64,000 bases of DNA from JARYGU01 sp033795365 (GCA_033795365.1 JARYGU010000002.1:372001-436000); one strand, 5' to 3'. Shown: positions 52,546-62,127, numbered from the stretch's first letter. Numbers and translations are program-made. The notes: generated by a model not told the origin, from the letters alone.

Positions 52546-53367
52546 ATGCCGCCTGTCACAGACCTTGCCGTTTTCGCGCTGGCGCTCACCGCCGCCGGGG
52601 TCGTGTCCGGACTTCTCGCGGGCGTCTTCGGCATCGGCGGCGGGGCCATCCTCGTTCCCATCTTCTACCAGGTGTTCGGCTATCTGGATGTTCCGGAGGC
52701 GGTGCGGATGCATCTTTCGGTGGGCACGTCGCTTGCGATCATCGTGCCGACGTCGCTCAGATCGTTTCTTTCGCACCGGTTGCGCGGGGCGGTGGACATG
52801 GGCCTGCTCAAGGGCTGGGTGACGGCGGTGCCGCTCGGTGCGATCCTCGCCTCGGTCATCGCGGCGGCGGCATCGAGCGAGGAACTGCGGCTGATCTTCG
52901 CCGTGATCGCCATCGCCGTCGCCATTCGCATGCTGTTCAACCGGCCGGGCTGGCAGATCGCCTCCGACCTGCCGGGCAATCCCTGGAAATGGCTGGTGGG
53001 CGCGGTGATCGGCATTCTGTCCGGGTTGATGGGCATCGGCGGCGGCGTGCTCAACAACACCTTCATGTCGCTCTGCGGGCGGTCGATGCACCAGGCCGTC
53101 GCGACTTCGGCGGGCGTGGGCGTGCTGATCTCCATTCCCGGACTCTTCGGCTATATCTGGGCCGGGTGGGGGGAGCAGGAGCTTCCGCCGTTTTCGACCG
53201 GCTTCGTCAACTGGGTCGCAGTCCTGCTCATCGTGCCGATGACGCTGATCACGGCGCCTTACGGCGTGCGGATGGCGCATGCGATGAGCAAGCGGCAGCT
53301 CGAGGTCGGCTTCGGGTTGTTCCTCGTTTTCGTCGCCGGGCGGTTTCTCTACAGCATTTACGGCTGA
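52546..53367 (+). CDS. Second TSUP-family membrane transporter
   Basis: 273 residues, about eight transmembrane segments, with the duplicated TSUP signature: GLLAGVFGIGGGAILVPI in the first half and GLMGIGGGVLNNTFMSL in the second. GGGAGCGACC precedes the ATG. It is a distant paralogue of the TSUP protein at 2910-3695, closer to the TauE/YtnM-like group. Substrate unknown. Confidence 0.88.
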   Translation: MPPVTDLAVFALALTAAGVVSGLLAGVFGIGGGAILVPIFYQVFGYLDVPEAVRMHLSVGTSLAIIVPTSLRSFLSHRLRGAVDMGLLKGWVTAVPLGAILASVIAAAASSEELRLIFAVIAIAVAIRMLFNRPGWQIASDLPGNPWKWLVGAVIGILSGLMGIGGGVLNNTFMSLCGRSMHQAVATSAGVGVLISIPGLFGYIWAGWGEQELPPFSTGFVNWVAVLLIVPMTLITAPYGVRMAHAMSKRQLEVGFGLFLVFVAGRFLYSIYG

Positions 53368-53462
53368 TCGGCGATTTTTATCGAAATAGGATGAAAGTGC
53401 AGCGAAAGCACTCCATATAGAGGCCCACTTCCAAGCGATTCCTCAGATTCGGACCCGTTTTT

Positions 53463-54389
53463 ATGGCGCCCATCGTTTCCATCCGCAATCTCACCAAAAG
53501 CTACGCAACCGGCTTCCAGGCGCTGAAGGGCGTCAGCCTCGATATCGAGGAAGGCGAGATACTGGCGCTGCTCGGTCCCAACGGGGCAGGCAAGACGACG
53601 ATGATCTCGATCGTCTGCGGCATCGTCAATCCGAGCGGCGGAACCGTGACCGTCGGCGGATACGACGTGGTGAAGGATTTCCGCAAGACGCGGGAGATCA
53701 TCGGGCTGGTGCCGCAAGAACTGACGCTTGACGCCTTCGAGACGGTCTACAACACGGTGGCGTTCTCGCGTGGGCTGCATGGCTGCAAGCCCGATCCGGC
53801 GCTGATCGAGCGGATCCTGCGCGAGCTGTCGCTCTACGACAAGAAAGACACGATGCTGCGCCATCTTTCCGGGGGCATGCGGCGGCGCGTGCTGATCGCC
53901 AAGGCGCTCTCCTACGAGCCGAAGGTGCTCTTCCTCGACGAGCCGACGGCGGGCGTCGACGTGAACCTGCGCAAGGACATGTGGCAGCTCGTGGAGCGGC
54001 TGAGGGCAGCCGGCGTCACGATCATCCTCACCACGCACTATATCGAGGAGGCCGAGGAGATCGCCGACCGGATCGGCGTGATCAACCATGGCGAGATCCT
54101 GCTGGTGGAAGAAAAGAAGGCGCTGATGTCGAAACTCGGCCGCAAGCAGCTTACGGTCGAGCTTGCCGATCCCGTCGAGACCGTTCCGGAGGCGCTTGCG
54201 CAATACAAGCTCTCGCTCGGCGCCGACGGCCGAAGTTTCGTCTACGACTACGAAGCGGACGGCGGGCGCACCGGCATCACCTCGCTGCTTGCCGCGCTCG
54301 CGGCCGCAGGTCTGCGGCTCAAGGACGTATCGACGCAGCAGAGTTCGCTCGAAGACATCTTCGTCGCGCTGGTGGGGGAAGAAAAATGA
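53463..54389 (+). CDS. ABC-2 type exporter ATP-binding protein (YadG-like)
   Basis: 308 residues. Walker A GPNGAGKTT, signature HLSGGMRRRVLIAKAL, Walker B VLFLDEPTAGVD and switch His in LTTHYIEEAEE are intact. The family C-terminal region is present, with SSLEDIFVALVG at the end. It overlaps the permease gene by 4 bp. Export cargo unknown; in E. coli the related pair is YadG/YadH. Confidence 0.92.
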   Translation: MAPIVSIRNLTKSYATGFQALKGVSLDIEEGEILALLGPNGAGKTTMISIVCGIVNPSGGTVTVGGYDVVKDFRKTREIIGLVPQELTLDAFETVYNTVAFSRGLHGCKPDPALIERILRELSLYDKKDTMLRHLSGGMRRRVLIAKALSYEPKVLFLDEPTAGVDVNLRKDMWQLVERLRAAGVTIILTTHYIEEAEEIADRIGVINHGEILLVEEKKALMSKLGRKQLTVELADPVETVPEALAQYKLSLGADGRSFVYDYEADGGRTGITSLLAALAAAGLRLKDVSTQQSSLEDIFVALVGEEK

Positions 54390-55147
54390 ACTTCGAAGCG
54401 ATCAAGTCCATCTATGCGTTCGAAATGGCGCGCACGCGGCGCACGCTGCTGCAGAGCGTCGTCTCGCCGGTCATTTCCACCTCCCTCTATTTCATCGTGT
54501 TCGGCGCAGCGATCGGCTCGCGGGTGCAGGAGGTCGAGGGCGTGCCCTACGGCGCCTTCATCGCGCCGGGCCTCATCATGCTGACGCTGCTGAACCAGTG
54601 CGTGAGCAATGGCTCGTTCGGCATCTATTTCCCGAAATTCATGGGGACGATCTACGAAATCCTGTCGGCGCCCGTGGCGATGAGCGAGATCGTCATCGCC
54701 TATGTCGGGGCGGCGGCGACCAAGGGGCTGCTGATCGGCACGATCATCCTGATCACGGCCTCCTTCTTCGTCGACATCTCGATCGCCCATCCGTTCATGA
54801 TGATCCTGTTCTTCGTGCTGACGGCGGTCACCTTCAGCCTGTTCGGCTTCATGATCGGCATCTGGGCGAAGGATTTCGAGCAGCTCAACCTCGTGCCGAT
54901 GCTGGTGATCCCGCCGCTCGTCTTCCTCGGAGGCAGCTTCTATTCGATCGACATGCTGCCGCCCTTCTGGCAGACGGTCAGCCATTTCAATCCGGTGCTC
55001 TATCTGGTCTCCGGCTTCCGCTGGAGCTTCTACGAGATCGCCGACGTCAACCCGGCGATCAGTCTTGCCATGGTTCTCGTTTTCCTCGCCATCTGCCTGA
55101 CGGTGACGGCCTGGATCTTCAGGACGGGATACAAGCTGAAGAACTGA
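54386..55147 (+). CDS. ABC-2 type exporter permease (YadH-like)
   Basis: 253 residues, six transmembrane segments. ISTSLYFIVFGAAIGSRV, GLIMLTLLNQCVSNGSFGIYFPKFMGTIYEILSAPVA and LGGSFYSIDMLPPFWQTVSHFNPVLYLV are typical of the YadH/ABC-2 transporter family. ATG at 54386 overlaps the ATPase gene; the long upstream frame is a shadow of that gene. Confidence 0.92.
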   Translation: MNFEAIKSIYAFEMARTRRTLLQSVVSPVISTSLYFIVFGAAIGSRVQEVEGVPYGAFIAPGLIMLTLLNQCVSNGSFGIYFPKFMGTIYEILSAPVAMSEIVIAYVGAAATKGLLIGTIILITASFFVDISIAHPFMMILFFVLTAVTFSLFGFMIGIWAKDFEQLNLVPMLVIPPLVFLGGSFYSIDMLPPFWQTVSHFNPVLYLVSGFRWSFYEIADVNPAISLAMVLVFLAICLTVTAWIFRTGYKLKN

Positions 55148-55193
55148 AAGCTGGACGCCGCGACAGGGATGCTTCCGAAGCGTTCGGCCGCCC

Positions 55194-55616
55194 TCAGCGG
55201 TCGGCGATCTTCTGGCGGAGCCGTTCTTCCTGTTCGGCGATCTCCGGCGTCAGCGCTTCGTTGAAGTCGGACATCTCGAACAGCGGGCGGATCTCGAGCT
55301 CGCCCGGACCGGGCATCGGATTGGGGCAACGCTTCGCCCATTCGACAGCCTCGGCCATGTCCTTGACGTTCCACAGCCAGAAGCCTGCGACCAGCTCGCT
55401 GGTCTCGGCGAACGGCCCGTCGATGACGGTGCGGCTGGGGCCGTCGAAGGCTATGCGCTTGCCCTCGGAAGACGGCTTCAGGCCTTCGCCGGCCAGCATG
55501 ATGCCGGCATTGACCAGTTCTTCATTGTATTTGCCCATGGCTTCGAGAAGCTCGGTCGTGGGCATGACGCCCGCCTCACTGTCCGCCGTCGCCTTTACCA
55601 TAACCATAACACGCAT
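55194..55616 (-). CDS. YciI/DGPF-domain protein
   Basis: 140 residues of the YCII-related DGPF family: MRVMVMVKATADSEAG, VIDGPFAETSELVAGFWLW and WAKRCPNPMPGPGELEIRPLFE. These proteins are often paired with ECF sigma factors; none is adjacent here. Start at 55616 with AGAGGAG upstream. Role unknown. Confidence 0.88.
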   Translation of the reverse strand: MRVMVMVKATADSEAGVMPTTELLEAMGKYNEELVNAGIMLAGEGLKPSSEGKRIAFDGPSRTVIDGPFAETSELVAGFWLWNVKDMAEAVEWAKRCPNPMPGPGELEIRPLFEMSDFNEALTPEIAEQEERLRQKIADR

Positions 55617-55745
55617 CGTCTTTTCTCCTCTGATCAACGGAGGCCCCTTCGGCCTTCCTGCCCATAGGACGGGCAGGTGCGGACCGGGCCGACATTTCAG
55701 CGATATTTTTTGCGAGGAGAAAGCGCTGGATATTCGAAGAGGGTT

Positions 55746-56447
55746 TCAATCCCTCAGGCGAAGCTCGTCGCGGGTGATCTCGATCGAGCCCAGCGTTTCG
55801 AGGAAGGTCATGCCAAGCAGGCTCTGGTCGAGCCGGCCGCGATCGGCGACCATGGCGCGCACGTTGCGGCGCACGATCGGGCCGATGGCGATCTCGTCGA
55901 GGCGGACCGGTGCGGCGAAGGCCTGGCCGTTGGCGGTCGCCACGCTGATGTTGTAGGTGAGGTTCTGCGGATCGAGGCCGAGACGCTCGGCATCGGCATA
56001 GGAGAGCACGACCGAGCTTGCGCCGGTGTCGACCAACATTCTGACCGGCATGCCGTCGATGCTGGCGCTCGTCTCGAAATGGCCGCCCTCCATCTTGTGG
56101 ATGACCAGGATCTGCGCGCCGTCGGCGCCGGTGGTCACCACTGCCCGGCCCGGAATGAGGCCTGCGGTGAGGCGGTCGGTCACGGATTGCAGATCGTAGC
56201 GGTAGAGATAGCCGACCATCAGCACGAGGATAATTAGTATCCAGATGCCGGCCTGGCGCATCGATTCGCCGAAATGGCGGCGGCCGGCGAGAATACCGGC
56301 GCCGAAGAGGGCGGCAAGGCTGGTGAGCATGACGAGCCGGCCGAACTCGTCATTGCCGAGACCGAAGGTGCGGCCGCTGTCGTGATTGTAGATCAGCATC
56401 ACCAGGCCGAAGCCGAGAATGCCGAGAAGGATGGTGAGCCGGTTCAT
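55746..56447 (-). CDS. Membrane-anchored retropepsin-like aspartic protease (TIGR02281-like)
   Basis: 233 residues: three hydrophobic segments in the first 85 residues, then a single clan-AA aspartic protease domain with MLVDTGASSVVLS (catalytic Asp in DTGAS) and the second-half LLGMTFLETLGSIEI flap/dimer region. Retropepsin-type enzymes need to dimerise. The protease domain is predicted periplasmic. It overlaps the DUF1289 gene by 4 bp. Confidence 0.88.
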   Translation of the reverse strand: MNRLTILLGILGFGLVMLIYNHDSGRTFGLGNDEFGRLVMLTSLAALFGAGILAGRRHFGESMRQAGIWILIILVLMVGYLYRYDLQSVTDRLTAGLIPGRAVVTTGADGAQILVIHKMEGGHFETSASIDGMPVRMLVDTGASSVVLSYADAERLGLDPQNLTYNISVATANGQAFAAPVRLDEIAIGPIVRRNVRAMVADRGRLDQSLLGMTFLETLGSIEITRDELRLRD

Positions 56448-56680
56448 GTCTCGCTGCGCTCCCCAAGGGTCCTGACCTTAGCCATGCGGGTCCGGCGGGT
56501 CTCCCGGCGCGGACGGCGCTCGACGGTGTCGAGCCGGGCCGGAAGCTCGGCCATGATCGCGTGGCGCTCTTGCGGGGTGTAGAGCGTCCAGGCGCCGATT
56601 TCCTCGCGCGTGCGGCCGCAACCGAAGCAATAGCCGGTCTTGATGTCGATCGAACAGACGAGGATGCAGGGCGATTCCAT
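56444..56680 (-). CDS. DUF1289-family small protein
   Basis: 78 residues with the DUF1289 cysteine pattern ESPCILVCSIDIKTGYCFGCGRTREEI (four Cys), suggesting a small metal or Fe-S site, and WTLYTPQERHAIMAELPARL. The C-terminal 30 residues are highly basic. First gene of a two-gene unit with the retropepsin-like protease. Confidence 0.85.
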   Translation of the reverse strand: MESPCILVCSIDIKTGYCFGCGRTREEIGAWTLYTPQERHAIMAELPARLDTVERRPRRETRRTRMAKVRTLGERSET

Positions 56681-56716
56681 CGGGTCTCCGCGTTTCTTCT
56701 CTTTTATATCGGCGGC

Positions 56717-57499
56717 TCAGAGCGCCAGCGCAAGGGCGGCGAAGAGCGAGATCTCGGCGATCTGCTGGCTGGCCCCGATCGTGTCCCCGGTATGGCCTTC
56801 GAGCTTGCCGGCGACCGCGCGGTTGAAGCCGAGGGCGGATGCGGCGACGAAAAGCACGGCAAGCACGGAGGCGAGGAGGCCGGCGCAGGACAGGAGAAGG
56901 ACGGCGGCGACCAGGGCGCCGGAAGCGATGGCAAGGCTTGCCGCGCCTTCCTCCGGTTCGCCAGCCGCGGCGGCGACACCGTCCTTGCGGGCGGGCGGAA
57001 GGAACGACCAGTGCCAGACCATCGCCGCGCGGCTGCCGGCGGCAACGGCGAGAAAGGCCAGCGCGGCGGCGACGGGCGCGAGCTGCGGCAGGAGCGCGGC
57101 CAGGGCCGAAGCGCGCAGTCCGAAGGAGAGGACGAGCGCGATCGCGCCATAGGAGCCGATGCGGCTGTCCTTCATGATGGCGAGTGCCGCCTCGCGGTCA
57201 CCTCCGCCGCCGAGGCCGTCGGCGGTGTCGGAAAGGCCGTCCTCATGCAGGCCGCCGGTGACGAATGCCTGCAGCGCGAGGACGGCGAAGGCGGTAAAGA
57301 GAGGATCGGCACCGAGCGCAGCGAGAAGCGCCAGGAGAGCGGCCGAGGGCAGGGCGATCACCAGGCCGGCGAGCGGGAAGGCGCGGACGGCCCTGCTCAG
57401 CCGCCCGTCATGGTCCTCGAAATACCGCGGCGGCACGCGCAGGCGCGACAGGAAGGCCACGGAGCGGGCAACATCGTCGATCAGGTCGCGGATTTCCAT
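56717..57499 (-). CDS. cobS: Adenosylcobinamide-GDP ribazoletransferase (CobV)
   Basis: Inner-membrane cobalamin synthase that joins adenosylcobinamide-GDP and alpha-ribazole. 260 residues with VAFLSRLRVPP, FPLAGLVIALP, the metal-site region FVTGGLHEDGLSDTADGLGGGGDRE and MKDSRIGSYGAIAL. Several transmembrane segments follow. In the P. denitrificans/rhizobial naming it is cobV (cobS there is a chelatase subunit). Start at 57499 with GGGAGGTGA upstream. Divergent from the DMB phosphoribosyltransferase gene. Confidence 0.95.
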   Translation of the reverse strand: MEIRDLIDDVARSVAFLSRLRVPPRYFEDHDGRLSRAVRAFPLAGLVIALPSAALLALLAALGADPLFTAFAVLALQAFVTGGLHEDGLSDTADGLGGGGDREAALAIMKDSRIGSYGAIALVLSFGLRASALAALLPQLAPVAAALAFLAVAAGSRAAMVWHWSFLPPARKDGVAAAAGEPEEGAASLAIASGALVAAVLLLSCAGLLASVLAVLFVAASALGFNRAVAGKLEGHTGDTIGASQQIAEISLFAALALAL

Positions 57500-57625
57500 T
57501 CGGTTCACCTCCCGGCTGCGCATGACGCGATCGGCCGCAAATGCGGTTGTCGGATTCGCGCCCGGGCACTATTAGAGGGCACCGACCATCCGATTTCAAA
57601 GCCCGAAAACGAGGAATTCCCCAAG

Positions 57626-58642
57626 ATGAGTGCCAGCGGCCTGCCGTTCGATGATTTCCGTGAATTGCTGCGCAACCTTCCGGGGCCGGATTCGGCGGCG
57701 CTCGTGGCGGCGCGCGAACGCGACGCGCAGCTGACGAAGCCGGCGGGCGCGCTCGGCCGGCTGGAGGAAATCGCCTTGTGGCTCGCGGCATGGACCGGCC
57801 GCCCGCCGGCCGTGACCCGGCCGCTGGTCGCCGTCTTCGCCGGCAATCACGGCGTCACCAGGCAGGGGGTCACGCCGTTTCCCTCCTCGGTCACCGCGCA
57901 GATGGTGGAGAATTTCACTGCCGGCGGGGCGGCAATCAACCAGATCTGCGTGACGCATGATCTCGGCCTCAAGGTCTTCGATCTCGCGCTCGACTACCCG
58001 ACCGGCGACATCACCGAGGAGGCAGCCCTTTCCGAGCGCGACTGCGCGGCGACCATGGCTTTCGGCATGGAGGCGGTCGCGGGCGGCACGGACCTCATCT
58101 GCATCGGCGAAATGGGGATCGGCAACACGACCATCGCGGCGGCGATCAACCTTGCGCTCTATGGCGGCACGGCCGAGGAATGGGTCGGACCGGGAACGGG
58201 CTCCGAAGGCGAGGTGCTGAAGCGCAAGATCGCGGCGGTCGGAAAGGCGGTGGCGCTCCATCGCGACCATCTTTCCGATCCGCTGGAGGTGCTGCGCCGG
58301 CTCGGCGGGCGCGAAGTCGCGGCGATGGCCGGCGCGATCCTTGCCGCGCGCATGCAGAGGATCCCGGTGATCATCGACGGCTATGTGGCGACGGCGGCGG
58401 GTGCGATCCTGCGTGCCGCCAATCCGGCCGCGCTCGACCACTGCCTGATCGGCCATGTCTCGGCGGAGCCCGGACATCTGAAGGCGATCGAGAGGCTCGG
58501 CAAGACGCCGCTGCTGGCGCTCGGCATGCGGCTTGGCGAGGGGACGGGGGCCGCACTTGCCGCAGGCATCGTCAAGGCTGCTGCCGCCTGCCACTCCGGC
58601 ATGGCGACCTTCGCGCAGGCCGGCGTCAGCAATCGCGCATAG
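57626..58642 (+). CDS. cobT: Nicotinate-nucleotide:dimethylbenzimidazole phosphoribosyltransferase (CobU)
   Basis: Makes alpha-ribazole 5'-phosphate from DMB and nicotinate mononucleotide. 338 residues with the family motifs LTKPAGALGRLEEIALWLA, VFAGNHGVTRQGVTPFPSSVTAQMV, CIGEMGIGNTTIAAAI and LALGMRLGEGTGAALA; the catalytic glutamate is the one in RLGEGTGA. P. denitrificans/rhizobial name cobU. From the ATG at 57626 with CGAGGAATTCC upstream; the open frame reaches far upstream as a shadow of cobV. The 126-bp divergent spacer shows no B12-riboswitch box. Confidence 0.96.
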   Translation: MSASGLPFDDFRELLRNLPGPDSAALVAARERDAQLTKPAGALGRLEEIALWLAAWTGRPPAVTRPLVAVFAGNHGVTRQGVTPFPSSVTAQMVENFTAGGAAINQICVTHDLGLKVFDLALDYPTGDITEEAALSERDCAATMAFGMEAVAGGTDLICIGEMGIGNTTIAAAINLALYGGTAEEWVGPGTGSEGEVLKRKIAAVGKAVALHRDHLSDPLEVLRRLGGREVAAMAGAILAARMQRIPVIIDGYVATAAGAILRAANPAALDHCLIGHVSAEPGHLKAIERLGKTPLLALGMRLGEGTGAALAAGIVKAAAACHSGMATFAQAGVSNRA

Positions 58643-58759
58643 CCGCAGCACGGACGATGCCGCCGCAGGCACCTTGCGGGCGGCATGGTTCTCTAATATT
58701 GCGTTGCCGCCCGACCGATCACGGTCCGGCCGGCGCAGACAGACAAGAGGGATATTCGG

Positions 58760-59140
58760 TTGAGCACAGGGCCGGTGAAGAAGCTGAAGGGGCTGCGCCA
58801 TCTCTATGCCGCCGGAACCTACTCCCTCGGGGGCGCGCGGCGGCTGATCGGCGAAGCGGCTTTCCGCCACGAGCTGATGGGATTCGCGGTGGCTATGGCG
58901 GCCTTCTTCGTCGTCGGCGCGACGTTCTTCCAGTATGTGGCGATGGCCATCCTGTTCCTGCTGATGATGGCCTTCGAGGCGATCAATACGGCGATCGAGG
59001 AAATCGTCGACCGGGTCTCGCCGGAGATCTCGGAAATGGGCCGCAACGCCAAGGATCTCGGCTCCTTCGCCTGCTTCTGCCTGATCCTCGCAAACAGCGG
59101 CTACGCCTTCTACGTCGTGTTCCTGTCGCGGCTGTTCTGA
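58760..59140 (+). CDS. dgkA: Diacylglycerol kinase DgkA
   Basis: 126-residue inner-membrane kinase with three transmembrane helices that phosphorylates diacylglycerol. Signature FEAINTAIEEIVDRVSPEISEMGRNAKDLGS, with the catalytic Glu and NAKD loop, is intact. Starts at TTG 58760, with AAGAGGG 9 nt upstream; no ATG fits. Slightly longer at the N-terminus than E. coli DgkA (122). Confidence 0.94.
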   Translation: MSTGPVKKLKGLRHLYAAGTYSLGGARRLIGEAAFRHELMGFAVAMAAFFVVGATFFQYVAMAILFLLMMAFEAINTAIEEIVDRVSPEISEMGRNAKDLGSFACFCLILANSGYAFYVVFLSRLF

Positions 59141-59148
59141 GCGGTCTC

Positions 59149-60684
59149 TCAGGCGAAGCTCTTGCGGCGGGGGGCGATGGCGCGGGTTTCGGGGACGGCG
59201 GGCAGGCTCTGCAGCACGCGCTTGGCCGGCAGGATGGCGATGGCTTCGGTGCCTTCGCGCAGTTTCGATTTCAGGACGAATTCGCCGTTGTGCTTGGCGA
59301 GGATCGCCTGGACGATCGGCAGGCCGAGGCCGGTGCCCTGTTCGGCGCTCTTGATGGCGATCGAGCCCTGGCCGAAGGCGGAAAGGACGATCGGGATCTC
59401 CTCCTCGGGAATGCCCGGACCGTTGTCGCGGATGGAAACATACTGCCCGCCGCCGGCCGTCCAGCCGGCCTTGACAGCGATCTCGCCGCCCTTTGGGGTG
59501 AATTTCACGGCGTTGGACAGGAGGTTCAGCACGACCTGACGCAATGCCTTCTCGTCCGCCCAAAGCGCCGGCATATTCGTCTCGAACTGGTCGGTTATCG
59601 TGATGTCCTTGGCACGCGCCTTGAGCTGCACCATGCCGATGCAGTCCTCGGTGATCTCGACGAGCTGGATCGCCTCCTCGGAGAGATCGTATCTACCCGC
59701 CTCGATGCGCGACAGGTCGAGGATCTCGTTGATGAGGTTCAGGAGATGCTGGCCCGAGCGGTGGATGTCGGAGGTGTACTCCTTGTAGACATTGTTGTTC
59801 AACGGACCGAGCACCTCCGTCGACATGACCTCGGAAAAGCCGAGAATGGCGTTGAGCGGCGTGCGCAACTCATGAGACATGGAGGCGAGGAAGCGGGATT
59901 TCGCCAGGTTTGCCTCTTCGGCGCGCCGGCGCGCCTCGTCGGACATGGACTTCGCCACCTCGAGCTCGGCGATGAGATCGTCCTTCTCCGACTGCGACGA
60001 CAGGAGCTGCGCGCTCGTCTGGCGCAGCCGCCGGGTGATGAATACCAGGAAAATGAGCGCCGCGGTGATAATGGCGGCCATGCCGATCATGACCGGGTCG
60101 GGTTCGTAGGCCATCGAGGCGGCGAGCACGGCGACGGCGGGCGCGAAGGCATAGAACGTGGCGTTGCGCAGCATCAGCGTGCTCATCGCCGTGACGGCGA
60201 GCGCGATCAGCAGGGCCGAACCCTTGTAGAAGCCGAAGGTGGAGCCGGTGCAGGTGCCGCAGGTCTGCAGCGCCAAAGCGACCCAGGCGGCGCCCATGAC
60301 GAGCTGCGTGACGAGCAGGCGCCGCTGCCAGCGATCGACGTTGTCGACGGTGATTTCGCGACGCTTGGCCCTGCGTGCGACGATCACGCCAAAGGCGTGC
60401 AGGCTGAGCGCGAGCACGGCCCAGGCGACAAGGCCGGTTTCCTGCGTCAGATAGAGACCGATGCCGGCGATGAGAACGATCAGGACCGGCATGGCGAGGG
60501 CGTTGTTCAGCGCGGACTCGATGTGCAGCAGGAGCATTTCGCGCTCGAAGCCGGGCGCATTGCCCGTCGCGGTCTGCAGCCGTTCGCGGGTCGTGCGGAC
60601 AGCCTTCGACACAGCCTTGTTGCGATGGCTGCGCGATTTGTCGACGATGATCTTGTCCGTCGAGGTTCTGACGTCTGTGGTCAT
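59149..60684 (-). CDS. Membrane sensor histidine kinase
   Basis: 511 residues: N-terminal cytoplasmic stretch, about six transmembrane segments (60-230), a coiled coil, then HisKA with SMSHELRTPLNAILGFSEVM (phospho-His) and HATPase with LNLLSNAVKFTPKGG (N box), RDNGPGIP (G1) and GTGLGLPIVQAIL (G2). The layout is like the PdhS/DivJ/PleC-type kinases of alphaproteobacteria, but no partner regulator is adjacent. Start at ATG 60684. Convergent with dgkA, 8 bp apart. Confidence 0.9.
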   Translation of the reverse strand: MTTDVRTSTDKIIVDKSRSHRNKAVSKAVRTTRERLQTATGNAPGFEREMLLLHIESALNNALAMPVLIVLIAGIGLYLTQETGLVAWAVLALSLHAFGVIVARRAKRREITVDNVDRWQRRLLVTQLVMGAAWVALALQTCGTCTGSTFGFYKGSALLIALAVTAMSTLMLRNATFYAFAPAVAVLAASMAYEPDPVMIGMAAIITAALIFLVFITRRLRQTSAQLLSSQSEKDDLIAELEVAKSMSDEARRRAEEANLAKSRFLASMSHELRTPLNAILGFSEVMSTEVLGPLNNNVYKEYTSDIHRSGQHLLNLINEILDLSRIEAGRYDLSEEAIQLVEITEDCIGMVQLKARAKDITITDQFETNMPALWADEKALRQVVLNLLSNAVKFTPKGGEIAVKAGWTAGGGQYVSIRDNGPGIPEEEIPIVLSAFGQGSIAIKSAEQGTGLGLPIVQAILAKHNGEFVLKSKLREGTEAIAILPAKRVLQSLPAVPETRAIAPRRKSFA

Positions 60685-60816
60685 CCGGGGATGCAACTGT
60701 TGCGGTACGCATTGAAGTCTAGAGCGGAATCCTTAAGAAGATGCTGCCGGACGGAAACGATTTGTAAATGTTCCGGCGCTGTTCCTTATGGCATGACGGT
60801 TGGGTGAGGTGTTGCA

Positions 60817-61386
60817 TTGGCATCCGCATGGAAGAGACTGCGGGACGTCGTTCTGACGGCCGCCATTCTGGCGCTTCTGGGGCTGGTGGCGCTGCGGCTC
60901 GGCGACGGCGGCGCGGAGCCGATCTCGGGACACGCGCGCGCGGCGGACGGCGACACGCTGACGTGGAACGACACCCGCGTCCGGCTGATCGGCATCGATA
61001 CGCCAGAACTTGCCCAGACGTGCCGGCGCGACGGCGCCGAGTGGAGATGCGGCATGGCAGCCCGCGCGCGGATGGCGGAGCTTCTGAAGCGCAGCGCCGT
61101 TTCCTGCTCGACGCGGGGAAAGGACCGCTTCGGCCGTATTCTCGCCTATTGCCGCACCGACGAGGGCGATCTCGGCCAGCGCATGGTGCGCGAGGGGCTC
61201 GCCATCGCCTATGGCGACTACGAGCTGGAAGAAAGCATGGCGCAGGCGGAACGGCGCGGCCTCTGGGCCGGCGAGTTCGAACGTCCACAGGACTGGCGCC
61301 GCCTGAACGGACGACCGCCGGAAGAGCCGCACCAGGCCGGAAACGGCTTCGTCTCGAACCTCCTGCGCATGGCGGGATTCGATTGA
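60817..61386 (+). CDS. Thermonuclease (SNase-like) domain protein with N-terminal membrane anchor
   Basis: 189 residues: one N-terminal hydrophobic helix (VLTAAILALLGLVAL), then an SNase-like domain with DGDTLTWNDTRVRLIGIDTPELAQTC, KDRFGRILAYC and EGLAIAYGDYELEE. Catalytic Arg, Glu and Asp positions are represented. Predicted to be exported or membrane-tethered. Starts at TTG 60817 after GGGTGAGGTG. Possibly coupled to the downstream UDG-family gene, 8 bp on. Confidence 0.85.
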   Translation: MASAWKRLRDVVLTAAILALLGLVALRLGDGGAEPISGHARAADGDTLTWNDTRVRLIGIDTPELAQTCRRDGAEWRCGMAARARMAELLKRSAVSCSTRGKDRFGRILAYCRTDEGDLGQRMVREGLAIAYGDYELEESMAQAERRGLWAGEFERPQDWRRLNGRPPEEPHQAGNGFVSNLLRMAGFD

Positions 61387-61394
61387 GCGGAGCG

Positions 61395-62060
61395 ATGCAG
61401 GTGCCAGCGGGCGAGCACGACCGGCATAAGGCGGAGGCGGACCGGATCGCGGCGCTCCGGCGTGCCATCGCGTCCTGTCGCCTCTGTCGCGATGCCCCGG
61501 CGGGCGGGGCTGAAAAGCGGTTGCCGCATGAGCCGCGTCCGGTCGCCGTGATCTCCCGCCAAGCGCGGGTGCTGATCGCGGGCCAGGCGCCGGGATTGCG
61601 GGTGCACGAAAGCGGGCTTCCTTTCAATGACGCCTCGGGCGACAGGCTGCGCCAGTGGCTCGACGTCACGCGCGAGGAGTTCTACGATCCGGCGAAATTC
61701 GCGATCGTGCCGATGGGTTTCTGTTTTCCGGGATATGACGAGAAGGGCAGCGATCTGCCGCCCCGGCGCGAATGCGCGCCGCGCTGGCGCCGGGAGGTCA
61801 TCGAGGCCATGCCGCAGATCGAGCTCGTTCTGGCTATCGGGCAATATGCTCAAGGCTGGCATCTCGGCAGCGCACGGGAAGGAACGGTGACGGAAACGGT
61901 CATGGCGTGGCGGCGCTATCTCGGGCGAAACGACGGCCCGGCCGTGCTGGCGCTGCCGCATCCGAGCTGGCGCAACACCGGCTGGTTGAAGCGCAATCCG
62001 TGGTTCACCGCGGAACTGGTGCCGGAACTGCGAAAACGGGTGAAAGCGCTGACGGCCTGA
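61395..62060 (+). CDS. Uracil-DNA glycosylase family protein
   Basis: 221 residues of the UDG superfamily: CRLC near the N-terminus, VLIAGQAPGLRVHESGLPFND (motif 1), FAIVPMGFCFPGYDEKGSDLPPRREC and LALPHPSWRNTGWLKRNPWF (motif 2 with the HPS pattern). A family-4-like Fe-S cluster is not clear because only one CxxC is seen. Likely excises or binds a damaged base, or is an inactive relative. ATG 61395 has GAGCGGAG upstream. Confidence 0.85.
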   Translation: MQVPAGEHDRHKAEADRIAALRRAIASCRLCRDAPAGGAEKRLPHEPRPVAVISRQARVLIAGQAPGLRVHESGLPFNDASGDRLRQWLDVTREEFYDPAKFAIVPMGFCFPGYDEKGSDLPPRRECAPRWRREVIEAMPQIELVLAIGQYAQGWHLGSAREGTVTETVMAWRRYLGRNDGPAVLALPHPSWRNTGWLKRNPWFTAELVPELRKRVKALTA

Positions 62061-62127
62061 AATAAGATTCTTCCAATTGCATTTTGACTCAGTGTAAGAG
62101 AGAAATTCATTTCGATAAGGAGTTTCG

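Noticed and set aside
57500..57625. Possible cobalamin riboswitch between cobV and cobU
   Set aside because: The spacer is too short and lacks the conserved B12 box.
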